From Gammaproteobacteria bacterium (GTDB taxonomy: Bacteria; Pseudomonadota; Gammaproteobacteria; Arenicellales; Arenicellaceae): 64,000 bases of DNA. Shown one piece after another: positions 45,526 through 55,293 of this stretch. The first letter of the stretch is position 1. Each line of letters begins with the position of its first letter. The translations under genes were made by a program, and so were the position numbers. Location: contig JAKVBA010000004.1 of assembly GCA_022447525.1 (NCBI GenBank), positions 46,084-110,083 of the forward strand, in the 5' to 3' direction. The notes beneath the pieces were generated by a model, which ran no database searches, was not told the DNA's origin, and was given only the letters and a program-made list of their open reading frames with translations.

Positions 45526-46113
45526 TTAAAGCAGATTCAGATCCTTCATCAAGGACCTAACTTGGTTTAAGCCCTGAGTTCGATGTGCATCTATTCCCAA
45601 AGCTTTGGCTGCGTTGACATTGTCGAGATTATCATCAACAAAAAGCACTTTTTCAGCTTTGACGTTCAACTTCGATAATACGTATTCGAATGCAGCAGTG
45701 TCGGGTTTGGCTACCCCCATCTTGTGAGAGAAGAATAAGTATTCGATGTGCTTATTCAGTTCAAATTTGCCCAGTAACACACTCTCATGTAGCTCATTAG
45801 TATTAGAGAGAACTGCCAGAGTATGGGATTGTTTAAGTTGTTCAAGCATCGAATTTGTGCCTGGATAAAGCCTTCTAGGCCAACTCGCGAATGTAGTGAT
45901 AATATCACTTGTAGTTGCATCAATATCTAACTCTAATTTGACTTTTTGCACAAAGGCATCTGAGCTGATTTTGCCAAGTTCGAATCTTTGTGCTGTTTCA
46001 GATTGAAACCAATCCGCTAAACTGGACTGATGCCTACCCTCATTTAAAGGAAACGGCGAGCCGACTAGCTCAACTAGCACACCGCCTAGGTCGAATAAAA
46101 TGATGTCGTACAT
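45526..46113 (-). CDS. HAD superfamily phosphatase (subfamily IA)
   Basis: 195 aa from the ATG at 46113, which has GAGGA upstream. Motif I is DLGG (ILFDLGGVLVEL) where the usual is DxDGT; motif II LSNTN; motif III K in GVAKPDTAAFEYVL; motif IV FVDDNLDNVNAAKALG. The second Asp of motif I is replaced by Gly, as in the YihX/epoxide-hydrolase-like branch. Substrate unknown. Downstream of srkA. Confidence 0.87.
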   Translation of the reverse strand: MYDIILFDLGGVLVELVGSPFPLNEGRHQSSLADWFQSETAQRFELGKISSDAFVQKVKLELDIDATTSDIITTFASWPRRLYPGTNSMLEQLKQSHTLAVLSNTNELHESVLLGKFELNKHIEYLFFSHKMGVAKPDTAAFEYVLSKLNVKAEKVLFVDDNLDNVNAAKALGIDAHRTQGLNQVRSLMKDLNLL

Positions 46114-46148
46114 ACTTTCCTCACAAATAAAATGGTTCTCATCTTGTT

Positions 46149-47135
46149 TCAGCCGAACCAAGTGAGGGGTTCTTCATGTAGCAATGCCGCTTGCTCTCGC
46201 AAGCTTAAAATATGATCTTCCCAGCATCGTTGAGTGTTAAACCATGGAAAAGCTCGCTTAAAGGCGGGGTCATCCCAGCGTTTGGCTAGCCAGCCAAAAT
46301 AGTGAATCAATCGCAGAGTTCGCAGCGCTTCAACTAAGTGGAGTTCTCTGGCATCAAACTCACAAAACTCGGTGTAACCGGCGAGAACCGCGTCTAAAGC
46401 AGCGGTCTGATCCGATCTATCCCCTGACAAATACATCCACAAGTCTTGAATGCTTGGCGCTACTCTGGCGTCATCAAAATCGACAATATGCGGACCATTA
46501 TCCGTCCATAAAACATTACTTGGGTGAGCGTCGCCATGACAAGCAATAAGTCTGACATCACCCGCTCTGTCATAACAATGTTGGGCTTCTGATAACAATT
46601 GCTCAGTGAGCGAGCTATAGGCATCTACTAACTCAGGGGGTAAAAAGTTATTTTCAAGAATGTATGACCTGGGACTGTGACCAAAGGTGTCGATGTTAAG
46701 GGTAGGTCGATGTTCAAAAGGTCTGCCATGCGCGACTTTATGAATTCGACCCATAAAGCGCCCCATTTGCTCCAATTGATCGAAGTCTTCAAGGTCGAGC
46801 GCTCGACCACCACGGTTTTCAAAAAGCGATAATCGGAATTCTTCAGTCTTTAGTAGTGTTTGACCTTCAGTTATGATTGGAGCAACAACTGGTATTTCCA
46901 GCTCGGCAAGTTCTTGAGTGAATGCGTGTTCCTCCAAGATGGCTTCATCGCTCCAGCGATTGGGCCGATAGAACTTGGCGACAATATTGCCCCCAGTCTC
47001 GAGTCCCACTCGATAAACTCTATTCTCGTAGCTATTTAGCGCTAATAAACGTCCGTCACACTGATAACCAAACTGTTCTATGCTATTGAGAACTTGATCC
47101 GGTGAAAGGTTTGCGTAGGCTTGTTGGGTAACCAT
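46149..47135 (-). CDS. srkA: Stress response serine/threonine kinase SrkA (YihE/RdoA)
   Basis: 329 aa from the ATG at 47135 (MVTQQAYANLSPDQVLNSIE); the longer frame adds 26 poorly conserved residues. Aminoglycoside-phosphotransferase-like fold with SYENRVYRVGLETGGNIVAK, catalytic HGDAHPSNVLW and metal-binding VDFDDAR, plus IHYFGWLAKRWDDPAF near the end. In E. coli it counters stress-induced death. Divergent from the GDPD gene. Confidence 0.93.
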   Translation of the reverse strand: MVTQQAYANLSPDQVLNSIEQFGYQCDGRLLALNSYENRVYRVGLETGGNIVAKFYRPNRWSDEAILEEHAFTQELAELEIPVVAPIITEGQTLLKTEEFRLSLFENRGGRALDLEDFDQLEQMGRFMGRIHKVAHGRPFEHRPTLNIDTFGHSPRSYILENNFLPPELVDAYSSLTEQLLSEAQHCYDRAGDVRLIACHGDAHPSNVLWTDNGPHIVDFDDARVAPSIQDLWMYLSGDRSDQTAALDAVLAGYTEFCEFDARELHLVEALRTLRLIHYFGWLAKRWDDPAFKRAFPWFNTQRCWEDHILSLREQAALLHEEPLTWFG

Positions 47136-47217
47136 CGTCAGAAATTTGTTAACTGGCGATGACCAGTTAGTTAGTGTTAAGGTGAGGATAACGGAATTAG
47201 GCACAAGACACACCCTT

Positions 47218-48018
47218 ATGAACGACTCAAATAAACCAGCTGAAGAACTGCAAGGTTTGCCGCCAGTTTTGATAGCTCACAGAGGTTATTCGGGAAGATA
47301 CCCTGAAAACACTCTGCTTGCTTATGAGGCTGCTTATCAGCACGGTGCGAGGTTTATGGAATGTGATATACAAATGAGCCATGATCGTGTTCCATTTGTT
47401 CATCATGATGCGAGCTTGCGTCGCATGGGTGGTGTTGATGCAGACATTAGAGACACAAAGGCAAAAGTTATCAAGTCAATGAGCGCAGCTTACTCAGCAA
47501 GATTTGATTCAGAATTTTTAGACAATAAATTCACTACCTTTCGTAAGTTATGCAAGTGGTTAAAGTGCCACTCCGATGTAACTATGTATGTGGAAATCAA
47601 GCAGGAATCGATCGATCGATTTGGTATACCTGTTTTTCTAGATGAGGTTTATCGGCGGATATTGAAAGCCGACATCGAGAATCAGTGTGTCATCATCTCT
47701 TTTAATCCCGAAGTGATCGAATACACACGTAAAATTTCTCCATTACAAGGGGGTTGGGTACTACCTGCTTGGAATGAATTTACTCAAACCACGGCGGCGC
47801 AACTAAAGCCAGAGTATTTGTTTAGTAGTGTCGATATCATTCCCAAAGACAATGACCAGATTTGGCAGGGAGCTTGGCAATGGGCACTTTATAACTTAGA
47901 TGACGCGCCGTCAGCCATCAAGATGGCGAATCGTGGTTTTCGTTATTTAGAAACTAATCAAATTGGTGACTTAATGAGTGATCCCAGTTTGAAACAGCAG
48001 TTTGATTACGAGAATTGA
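47218..48018 (+). CDS. Glycerophosphodiester phosphodiesterase
   Basis: 266 aa from the ATG at 47218. Catalytic motif AHRGYSGRYPENTLLAYEAA and metal ligands in MECDIQMSHDRVPFVHHD are those of GDPD; VEIKQESIDRFG adds the third acidic position. No signal peptide, so it is the cytosolic UgpQ-like type. Hydrolyses glycerophosphodiesters to glycerol-3-phosphate and alcohol. A strong terminator follows. Confidence 0.92.
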   Translation: MNDSNKPAEELQGLPPVLIAHRGYSGRYPENTLLAYEAAYQHGARFMECDIQMSHDRVPFVHHDASLRRMGGVDADIRDTKAKVIKSMSAAYSARFDSEFLDNKFTTFRKLCKWLKCHSDVTMYVEIKQESIDRFGIPVFLDEVYRRILKADIENQCVIISFNPEVIEYTRKISPLQGGWVLPAWNEFTQTTAAQLKPEYLFSSVDIIPKDNDQIWQGAWQWALYNLDDAPSAIKMANRGFRYLETNQIGDLMSDPSLKQQFDYEN

Positions 48019-48028
48019 GCTTAGTTAG

Positions 48029-48063
48029 AAAGCGCACCAAGCTTGTTATCCTTGGTGCGCTTT
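48029..48063. terminator. Bidirectional intrinsic terminator between GDPD and mscL
   Basis: AAAGCGCACCAAG pairs perfectly with CTTGGTGCGCTTT (13 bp, 9-nt loop); A-run on one side and T-run on the other serve both convergent genes. Confidence 0.93.
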
Positions 48064-48084
48064 GACAAGGCTTTATTTTTTGGA

Positions 48085-48522
48085 TTATTTCGCTAAGGCA
48101 TCACGAATTTCGGTCAACAGTTTTACTTCATCAGATGGTTCTGCTGGCTTCTCGTCCTCAGCTGCCTGCTCTTCTTCTAAGGCCGCTTTAGCTTTGTTCA
48201 TGGCTTTGATTACAATAAAAAGAGTAAAAGCTACAATCAAAAACGTGATCAGGGCGTTGATGAAAACCCCGTAGTTAATCGTTACGGCTCCAGCTTCCTT
48301 AGCGGCATCAAGCGTGGTATAGACGGCATCGTCAACTGGATTTTTGATCACAGCAAACATGTTGCTGAAATCGACACCACCTGTCAGCACGCCTACGACA
48401 GGCATAATGATGTCGTCGACAAAGGACTTCACAATAGTACTGAATGCGGCGCCGATAACGATACCGACGGCCATGTCGACGAAATTTCCTTTCATCGCAA
48501 ATTCTTTAAATTCTTTCAACAT
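48085..48522 (-). CDS. mscL: Large-conductance mechanosensitive channel
   Basis: 145 aa. [40 protein letters not shown] and a second helix [20 protein letters not shown] are diagnostic; the C-terminal bundle [12 protein letters not shown] is present. AGGAG precedes the ATG by 9 nt. Protects against hypo-osmotic shock. Confidence 0.96.
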   Translation of the reverse strand: MLKEFKEFAMKGNFVDMAVGIVIGAAFSTIVKSFVDDIIMPVVGVLTGGVDFSNMFAVIKNPVDDAVYTTLDAAKEAGAVTINYGVFINALITFLIVAFTLFIVIKAMNKAKAALEEEQAAEDEKPAEPSDEVKLLTEIRDALAK

Positions 48523-48670
48523 GGGTTGTTCTCCTAGAGGTTTGTTGGTTATTTTTAGGATGATATTGCCCCGGTTATGCTGGAACCCGCAAATAGTAAT
48601 CCGATAGGTTGGATCTATGCAACTGGGCTGGGATAGGGTGCGCCTGATTTTTTAAGTTTACTTTTTAGGG

Positions 48671-49480
48671 TCAAGTTTTATAACGTAGGTGAACTTCATA
48701 ATACGGATGATCAGATACGCCTTTCTCTAGTCTTGCTCCTCCCTCTACGACAAATCCCTTTGTTAGGATCCAATCAATACGTTGCTCATTTTCTGAATCT
48801 AATTTGGCTATGCTAATAGCATCGATAATTTCAACGTCTTTAAGCGTTTGTTCTAACTCGGGTGCATCTTGAGGAGTATTGAAATCACCAACCAATATAG
48901 CCCTTGGGTATTTTGCAAACTCTCTCAATACTATTTCAAGTTGTTCCTTTCTGCCCTGGCGAGTGTGCAAGTGGGTGTTGATGAAATGAAACTTTTCGCC
49001 TCGCCATTCAAATTGGCATGTGGTCATGTTTCTGTAGCTTTTTCCGGATTGATCTGGAAGCATCTCGGTGCGCCAATTTAAGGTTCTAATTCGAGCTAAA
49101 ACCGCATTGCCACGGTGCTCTCTGAGCCATCTTCGCCGCGTCGCATTGAATACCCAGGCAAATTTGCCCGCCTGAGAAAGTACCTCGGTCTGTTGTTTAC
49201 CAATACCCATCAGATTAAGTAGGCTAGGTGCGTACACTTCCTGAACGCCGGCCAGATCGACTTTCGATAACACGTTTGCCGATGCACTAATCTCTCTCAC
49301 ACCGTGATTACTTTTTCCTGTTTGGATATTGAAAGAAGCAACTTTAAGTACTCCGGTCTCGGAGATTTCCAAGTTCTGAGTATTGAATGATGATCCTTGT
49401 TTGTTGCCCGCTGGTGTGGCTTTTCTGGCCCAAGCGATTAGAGCAATCACAGTCGCAGCTAAAAAAATTTTGAATACCAT
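48671..49480 (-). CDS. Endonuclease/exonuclease/phosphatase family protein
   Basis: 269 aa. An N-terminal hydrophobic segment (2-17) suggests membrane anchoring or export. EEP motifs: VASFNIQTG, GVQEVY (metal Glu), NTHLHTRQGRKEQL, LVGDFNTPQD and SDHPYYEV. DNase, phosphodiesterase and lipid phosphatase activities are all possible. Coupled to the methyltransferase gene by a TAATG junction at 49480. Confidence 0.88.
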   Translation of the reverse strand: MVFKIFLAATVIALIAWARKATPAGNKQGSSFNTQNLEISETGVLKVASFNIQTGKSNHGVREISASANVLSKVDLAGVQEVYAPSLLNLMGIGKQQTEVLSQAGKFAWVFNATRRRWLREHRGNAVLARIRTLNWRTEMLPDQSGKSYRNMTTCQFEWRGEKFHFINTHLHTRQGRKEQLEIVLREFAKYPRAILVGDFNTPQDAPELEQTLKDVEIIDAISIAKLDSENEQRIDWILTKGFVVEGGARLEKGVSDHPYYEVHLRYKT

Positions 49481-50277
49481 TATTTAGTTGCCACCAAGTA
49501 GGCGATATAAGATAGGCAGGCTTCGCCTTCCTCAGATTTTGTGAAAATCCCGTCTCCAGTTTCTCCGTCTTCATCGGTGCCTTCCCAATAGCAATCGGCG
49601 GAAGAAAAACCGGCCTCTAACAAAATATCTCGCAGTTCGGGAAGACCCCAAAGGCGCCACTCGTAGGTGAACGCGTCTCTCATTTCCGTGCCATCGGGAA
49701 AGCGAAAATGAATATGAAGTTTTGCTTCGCCGGTGATTGGATTAATTGAGTCTTGATCCCAAACGTAGGTAAAGCTGCCATCGTCTTGTTCGGTTTCCTC
49801 CTCCATTTCCTGAATGCTCTCAGGACCACCATGTAAATCGCAGACAAATATTCCATCCTCAGCGAGATCTTGGTAGATACCTTTAAAGTAGGCTAGCATT
49901 TCTGGTCTGGTTTTAAACACCCAGTAAGAAAAATTTTGAGCGCATCTGACGTCTGGCGACTTTCGGCTGGGCACACGAGCGTCTTCTTGGTATTGTTGTA
50001 TTCGAGTTGCATCTTTACCAAGCGTAGATAGGTTATTTTCGAGACCCCATTTCAAAGGTTCAGAGTCAATATCATAAGACTCAGTTGTACAATTCTTTTG
50101 TAGTTTTACCCAATTTGTAGAAAGTAGACACGTACCGCAAAAGTCTTCTCTAAAATGTATTGGACTTTTCCCTCTAATCTCTTTGTAGGTGTTGAACAGA
50201 AACTCTGCGTCTTGATCGGCGGATTGAACCGCACGTTGATAGAGTACATATTTATCTGCTGTTTTGGCTGTGAACAT
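49480..50277 (-). CDS. Class I SAM-dependent methyltransferase
   Basis: 265 aa. FREDFCGTCLLSTNWVK (SAM-binding motif I), SYDIDSEPLKWGLENN (acidic end of strand 2), VRCAQNFSYWVFKTRPEML and GIFVCDLHGGPESIQEM fit a Rossmann methyltransferase. Acidic overall. Substrate unknown. Translation coupled to the downstream EEP gene. Confidence 0.88.
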   Translation of the reverse strand: MFTAKTADKYVLYQRAVQSADQDAEFLFNTYKEIRGKSPIHFREDFCGTCLLSTNWVKLQKNCTTESYDIDSEPLKWGLENNLSTLGKDATRIQQYQEDARVPSRKSPDVRCAQNFSYWVFKTRPEMLAYFKGIYQDLAEDGIFVCDLHGGPESIQEMEEETEQDDGSFTYVWDQDSINPITGEAKLHIHFRFPDGTEMRDAFTYEWRLWGLPELRDILLEAGFSSADCYWEGTDEDGETGDGIFTKSEEGEACLSYIAYLVATK

Positions 50278-50598
50278 TTGGCTCTTGTCGTTAAAGAAAC
50301 ATGAAAATGAGATAGTTCGACTAGCAGTAAAGTTTAGCTGATTTTTGTTGGCTAAAATAGCTTCATCGAAATTGAATCCACAGGTATTCTGTGGCTCTAT
50401 AAAACCATTGATTTGTGAGTAAGAGCAGATACGCTAGAGTACTAGGAAGGTGGTGAAAGAGCTAAAGAGTAAAAAGAATCCTATGGAGAGTTATATGGTT
50501 TTCCAAATACTTCCTGAGCGAGTTTTACAATAATATGCGCTAAGTTGTTGAAATATTTGGAGAGCGATCTTGTCAAGAATTTTTTCAAAAAAAATGAC

Positions 50599-50607
50599 TT
50601 ATACACA
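50599..50607 (+). promoter_or_regulatory. DnaA-box-like site
   Basis: TTATACACA, one of the consensus DnaA box forms, in an AT-rich gap upstream of priA. Confidence 0.4.
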
Positions 50608-50772
50608 AAATATGGAGACAGCCTATCTAAATTGTCTTCACATAATTGTCATTTTTCTGTAACGCAAGCAACTTATGTAAGTTATTGAAAAATATAATAA
50701 TTCTATCTTTGATGAAAAAATAGGCAATTTTTGTCAGCCCAGTGTTCATGCCTTGTTACAGCTTAGGCGAGC

Positions 50773-50816
50773 AACTTACTCACAAAGTTATCCACAGGCA
50801 CTGTGAGTAACTTTTT
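50773..50816 (+). terminator. Hairpin with T-run, DnaA box in the loop
   Basis: AACTTACTCACA pairs with TGTGAGTAACTT (one mismatch) and five T follow. The 17-nt loop contains a perfect TTATCCACA. Confidence 0.5.
50788..50796 (+). promoter_or_regulatory. Perfect DnaA box
   Basis: TTATCCACA, the strict E. coli consensus, 85 nt before the priA ATG. Confidence 0.5.
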
Positions 50817-50880
50817 AGCAAGCCATATATAATTTAACCAATCCTTGTGAAGCCGCATAGATAATGACTTTATAAAAAAT

Positions 50881-53100
50881 ATGGAGACTAAGACAGTCAT
50901 TTTGGAGGTGGCGGTTCCTGTTCCGCTGAGACAAACCTTCGACTTTATAGCCCCACGCGAGGCCAATCATCTGAGTGCTCGGGTGAGGGTGAAAGTTCCC
51001 TTTGGAAATAGACTATTAGTAGGAATGGTCGTCGCGGTTAAATCAAAGTCGGAATACCCTATTGAAAGGCTCAAACATGCGATTGAAATTCTCGATAAAA
51101 CGCCTGTTATAGAGGAAGCTCTTTGGGATAGTCTTCTTTGGTTATCCAAATACTATTTGGCTCCGATTGGTGAGGTGCTGGACGGTTCGCTACCGAGCAT
51201 GCTGCGCCAGGGTAAAAATATAGAGCCCATGCATGAGCGAAATTGGCGTCTGAGTGAGAAAGGAAGAAGCTCGGCGATAAGCGATCTTGATCGAGCACCG
51301 TTACAGTTGGCTATCATCAAACGTTTTATGAAAAGTCCTGTTTTAAAGTCGAGTGATTTTAAGAAAGAATCTAGAAGTTGGTATTCTGCTGTTAGCAGTC
51401 TTGTGCAAAAGGGTTGGATAGAAGAGTTTGAAGTCGAGCCTTATTTAGCCACAAGAGAGGGCACCGATAAAAAAAGGCACAAGCTCACTTTAGAACAAAC
51501 CAGAGCCGTTGAAAGTATAGGAAAACAAATTAACGAAAAAGAATTTTCTTGCTCTTTGATTCATGGTGTCACCGGTAGCGGTAAAACAGAAGTCTATTTT
51601 GCGGCCATGCGATCAGTTTTGGATGCCGGTAAAAGAGTGTTACTTCTTGTTCCTGAGATTGGGCTTACTCCACAGCTACTTAAACGCATAGAATCGACTT
51701 TCTGTGAATCAACCGTGGTGTTGCATTCTGGTTTAAATGACACCGAAAGGCACCTGGCTTGGTGGCATGCCAAGCAAGGTAACGCACAAATTGTAATTGG
51801 TACTCGATCGGCTGTTTTTACTCAGATTCCTAAGCTTGGGTTAATGATTGTCGATGAGGAGCACGATGCCTCCTTCAAACAACAAGATGGTGTCAGATAC
51901 CACGCTCGTGATTTCGCAGTTTATCGAGCGAAACAAGCGAATATACCAATTCTGTTGGGTTCTGCTACGCCGTCTTTGGAAAGTTATGTCAATGCTAAGT
52001 CAGGTCGATATTTTTATGTGCAATTGACCAAGCGTGTTGCGGACGTACCACTACCAAAAGTTGAGTTAATCGACTTAAATCATCAATCAGCGCAAGATGG
52101 ACTTAGTCCAGCCATGATAGAAGCAATAGACCACAGCTTGAATCACGGTAAGCAAGTGATGCTATTTTTAAATCGGCGTGGCTACGCTCCCGTGCATTAT
52201 TGTTCATCATGTAAATCACCAGCAAAATGCCATCGATGCGATAGTAACTTGACGGTACATCAACGCGCGCATCGACTCAGGTGCCATCATTGTGGCTATG
52301 AAGGTCGACTTATTTATGATTGTCATCAATGTGGTGCTAAAGAAAGTATGCTGGAAGTCGGCGACGGTACCCAGAGGGTTGAATCAGCTTTAGCCACGCG
52401 TTTTCCTGGGGCGAGCGTCTTGCGAATTGATCGAGATAATACAAGTGGAAAGGGTCAGCTAGCTAAGATGCTAGAGCAAGCGCAGTGTGGGCGAGTAGAT
52501 ATCATCTTGGGGACTCAATTAATAACCAAAGGGCATGACTTTCCAAATGTAGGGATGGTGGGAATCTTAGAGGCTGACCAGGGGCTTTACAGTACTGACT
52601 ATCGAGCCTCAGAGAGTCTTTTCCAGCAAGTAGTGCAAGTAGCTGGGCGCTCCGGGCGCAGAGAAGAGATGGGGCGCGTCTATATTCAAACCCGGTTCCC
52701 TGATCATCCTTTTTTTGATTTTGTGAGCAGCCACGATTTTGATGGTTTCGCGAACACCCTAATCAGCGAGCGCAAGCAAGCTGGTTTTCCTCCCTTTGGA
52801 TACTTCGCTTTGTTGCGGGCAGAGTCCACCCATCAGGCCAAGGGCTTGCAGTTTTTGCGCAGAGCAAAAGCCGATTGTGGGAGCCATGAATTGGTTAAAA
52901 TTATGGATGCGGTCCCCGCGCTGATGGAGCGCAGAGCTGGGCGTTATCGATCACAGTTATTATTCATGTCACCACAACGCTCTGCCCTCAATCAAATATT
53001 AGGCCAATGGCTACGACATATAGTACAAAACAAAGACGCCAAGCGTCTTGCTGGCTCGGTTAGGTGGAGCTTAGACATAGATCCAATAGACTTATACTAA
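50881..53100 (+). CDS. priA: Primosomal helicase PriA
   Basis: 739 aa. 3'-DNA-binding domain (VILEVAVPVPLRQTFDFIAP...), Walker A GVTGSGKT (229-236), DEEH box (IVDEEHDASFKQQDG), zinc cysteines in CSSCKSPAKCHRC and RCHHCGYEG/CHQCGA, and helicase motifs V-VI (QLITKGHDFPNVGMVG, QVAGRSGR). Restarts collapsed replication forks. No clear Shine-Dalgarno site before the ATG. Confidence 0.97.
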   Translation: METKTVILEVAVPVPLRQTFDFIAPREANHLSARVRVKVPFGNRLLVGMVVAVKSKSEYPIERLKHAIEILDKTPVIEEALWDSLLWLSKYYLAPIGEVLDGSLPSMLRQGKNIEPMHERNWRLSEKGRSSAISDLDRAPLQLAIIKRFMKSPVLKSSDFKKESRSWYSAVSSLVQKGWIEEFEVEPYLATREGTDKKRHKLTLEQTRAVESIGKQINEKEFSCSLIHGVTGSGKTEVYFAAMRSVLDAGKRVLLLVPEIGLTPQLLKRIESTFCESTVVLHSGLNDTERHLAWWHAKQGNAQIVIGTRSAVFTQIPKLGLMIVDEEHDASFKQQDGVRYHARDFAVYRAKQANIPILLGSATPSLESYVNAKSGRYFYVQLTKRVADVPLPKVELIDLNHQSAQDGLSPAMIEAIDHSLNHGKQVMLFLNRRGYAPVHYCSSCKSPAKCHRCDSNLTVHQRAHRLRCHHCGYEGRLIYDCHQCGAKESMLEVGDGTQRVESALATRFPGASVLRIDRDNTSGKGQLAKMLEQAQCGRVDIILGTQLITKGHDFPNVGMVGILEADQGLYSTDYRASESLFQQVVQVAGRSGRREEMGRVYIQTRFPDHPFFDFVSSHDFDGFANTLISERKQAGFPPFGYFALLRAESTHQAKGLQFLRRAKADCGSHELVKIMDAVPALMERRAGRYRSQLLFMSPQRSALNQILGQWLRHIVQNKDAKRLAGSVRWSLDIDPIDLY

Positions 53101-53175
53101 GTAACTACACTTTTTAAGAGCGCAGTTTGTGTCTTATAAGTCGGATGTTGTTGCCATATGAAACTACGTTAAGGG

Positions 53176-53706
53176 CTATTCCTCGAGTATTGAAACCATC
53201 AAGTCGTCGGAGACTTCCTCAAGCACTTCCTCGAGGTCTGACTCCGACATGTCATCGGGCATTGCCAGTGCTAAGTGTGCTTTAAAGAGCATATAACCAG
53301 CCATTGACGCACTCGACACCTCGGTATCAATGTTGTCTACATTCACATTATGCTCTGCTAAAGCCTGAGTGATTTCTCTAATGATCCCTGGTCTATCATT
53401 GGCTTCTACCATGATATACAGACCATTGATGTCTTCACTGTCATCTTTAATCTTCGTGTTTTTGTGAACGGTGACTTGAATCCCTTGAGTACTTAAGTTG
53501 ATGAGCGAGGTTTCGAGCACAGATTTTTTATCGGCGGTAACTTCAAAGTGTACGATCCCAGTGAACTGGCCGCACAGTCGCGATAGGCTACTCTCCTGCC
53601 AACTGGCATTGTGCGATAGAGCTGTGTCAGAGAGCGTTCTTACGATACCTGGTTTGTCTTCGGCGAATACCGTGATCACCACAGTTTTTAAATTAGATGC
53701 GTTCAT
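53176..53706 (-). CDS. gcvR: Glycine cleavage system repressor-like ACT-domain protein
   Basis: 176 aa with two ACT domains: VVITVFAEDKPGIVRTLSDT (about 8-27) and YIMVEANDRPGIIREITQAL (about 96-115), both with the PGI ligand-loop motif. Matches GcvR, which in E. coli blocks GcvA when glycine is low. No gcv genes are nearby, so the regulatory target is inferred. Confidence 0.88.
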   Translation of the reverse strand: MNASNLKTVVITVFAEDKPGIVRTLSDTALSHNASWQESSLSRLCGQFTGIVHFEVTADKKSVLETSLINLSTQGIQVTVHKNTKIKDDSEDINGLYIMVEANDRPGIIREITQALAEHNVNVDNIDTEVSSASMAGYMLFKAHLALAMPDDMSESDLEEVLEEVSDDLMVSILEE

Positions 53707-53727
53707 AATATTGGATGTTTTACGGAG

Positions 53728-55293
53728 CTACGATGAGCAGGATAACATTGAACAGCCTACTTTTGTTCGTGCCCAGTCGGGTCGTTTTGCAGCGAAATGT
53801 TCAAATTCGGGTTGTTCATCGTAGGGGTTGCGAAATACCTCTAATAACTGGTTCACCATCGTATGGTCACCTGCCTCAGAGAGGTCAATCGCTTGTTGAG
53901 CTAGGTAGTTACGAAAAACATACTTTGGGTTACGTTTGTTCATAAAAGCAAACCGTTCTCCATCACTCAGAGATTCTCGGCTTAAACGATCAGAATAAAG
54001 AGATAGCCATTCGTCGAGTTGTATTAAGTAATCTTCGCTGTGACTACTTTCATAGTATACGTCGTTCGCTACCAGCGATGGGTAGCTGAGCTCCTCGTTC
54101 GCCAAAGCTCTGAAAAAGCGAGTCATGTCGGTTTCGGTCGCGGTTAACAGCTGTTCCAGCTTTTCAAAAAGAACTTTGTCAGTCTCCTCAACGGACTCAA
54201 GGCCGAGTTTACTGGCCATCATGGTTTGCCAGTGTTTTGCGAACTGAGTTTGAAAATTTTGCAATGCCGATTCTAGAGGTTCCGTTGCCTCGATCAGAGG
54301 ATACAAGGCATTTGCCAATTGATAACAGTTCCAAAGTGCTATATTTGCTTGCTGACCAAATCGATAACGGCGATGGCTAGCGTCGGTGGTATTTGGTGTC
54401 CAGTCTGGATCATAGTTATCCAACCAGCCGTAAGGCCCATAGTCGATGGTTAAACCATGGATAGACATATTATCGGTATTCATCACCCCGTGGACAAAAC
54501 CAACGCGAGACCACTCGATAACCATTTTGACGGTGAGAGAACAGACTTCTTCGAAAAATGCTACAACGCTCTCTGGTGTGCCGATTGAATGATTCTTAGC
54601 GACGTTTGGAAAGTAGTTGGATATGGTGAAATCGACGAGCTGTCCAAGTTCTTCATATTCTTGTCTGGATGAGAAAATTTGGAAACTACCAAACCGTATG
54701 AAGCTTGGAGCCATCCTGCATACCACTGCTCCCGGTTCGTATTCTGCGTTACCGTCATAAAGCATATCGCGCATCACTTGATCACCAGTGGTAATTAAAC
54801 TCAAAGCTCTGGTGGTAGGAACACCCAAATGATACATGGCCTCACTGCACAGATATTCACGAACAGAGGATCTCAGCACAGCAAGGCCGTCGGCGGTTCT
54901 TGAATAGGGCGTAGGCCCCGCGCCCTTGAGTTGAAGAGTCCAATGTCGTTGTTGCTTATTTAAGGCCTCGCCTAAAACAATGGCTCGCCCATCTCCGAGT
55001 TGGCCAGCCCAATTGCCAAATTGATGACCGCCGTAACACATCGCATGCGGCTGCATACCTGCTAAAATTTTATTGCCGCTAAAGGCACGCAAAAACGTTT
55101 CCTCGCCGCAGTCCGATTCATTCAAATTTAGCAGATCCGCGGCTTCTTTTGAGAAACTAACTAACTTAGGATCAGCGGTTTTTATCGGGTCGACAAGTGA
55201 GTAGCAAGAGCCATAAACTTGTCGACGCGTATTACTGGTGTCTGGGTCTGCAGGTAGTTCTCTAACGAATCGGTTATCAAATGAAATGTTCAT
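53728..55293 (-). CDS. selO: Protein adenylyltransferase SelO (YdiU)
   Basis: 521 aa pseudokinase fold that transfers AMP to Ser/Thr/Tyr. Typical text: YGSCYSLVDPIKTADPKLVS, CYGGHQFGNWAGQLGDGRAI, LQLKGAGPTPYSRTADGLAV, GFVHGVMNTDNMSIHGLTID and the ending LSCSS, where Cys occupies the selenocysteine position of eukaryotic SelO. Starts within the last codons of ampG (4-nt overlap). Confidence 0.96.
   Translation of the reverse strand: MNISFDNRFVRELPADPDTSNTRRQVYGSCYSLVDPIKTADPKLVSFSKEAADLLNLNESDCGEETFLRAFSGNKILAGMQPHAMCYGGHQFGNWAGQLGDGRAIVLGEALNKQQRHWTLQLKGAGPTPYSRTADGLAVLRSSVREYLCSEAMYHLGVPTTRALSLITTGDQVMRDMLYDGNAEYEPGAVVCRMAPSFIRFGSFQIFSSRQEYEELGQLVDFTISNYFPNVAKNHSIGTPESVVAFFEEVCSLTVKMVIEWSRVGFVHGVMNTDNMSIHGLTIDYGPYGWLDNYDPDWTPNTTDASHRRYRFGQQANIALWNCYQLANALYPLIEATEPLESALQNFQTQFAKHWQTMMASKLGLESVEETDKVLFEKLEQLLTATETDMTRFFRALANEELSYPSLVANDVYYESSHSEDYLIQLDEWLSLYSDRLSRESLSDGERFAFMNKRNPKYVFRNYLAQQAIDLSEAGDHTMVNQLLEVFRNPYDEQPEFEHFAAKRPDWARTKVGCSMLSCSS

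Larger units (their letters stand above)
50278..50880. other. AT-rich intergenic region before priA with DnaA-box-like sites
   Basis: 600 nt without a gene. It contains TTATACACA (50599-50607), TTATCCACA (50788-50796), a CCACAG/CTGTGG hairpin near 50380, an AACTTA-TG-TAAGTT palindrome near 50670 and a 12-bp hairpin with T-run at 50773-50816. Confidence 0.5.
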
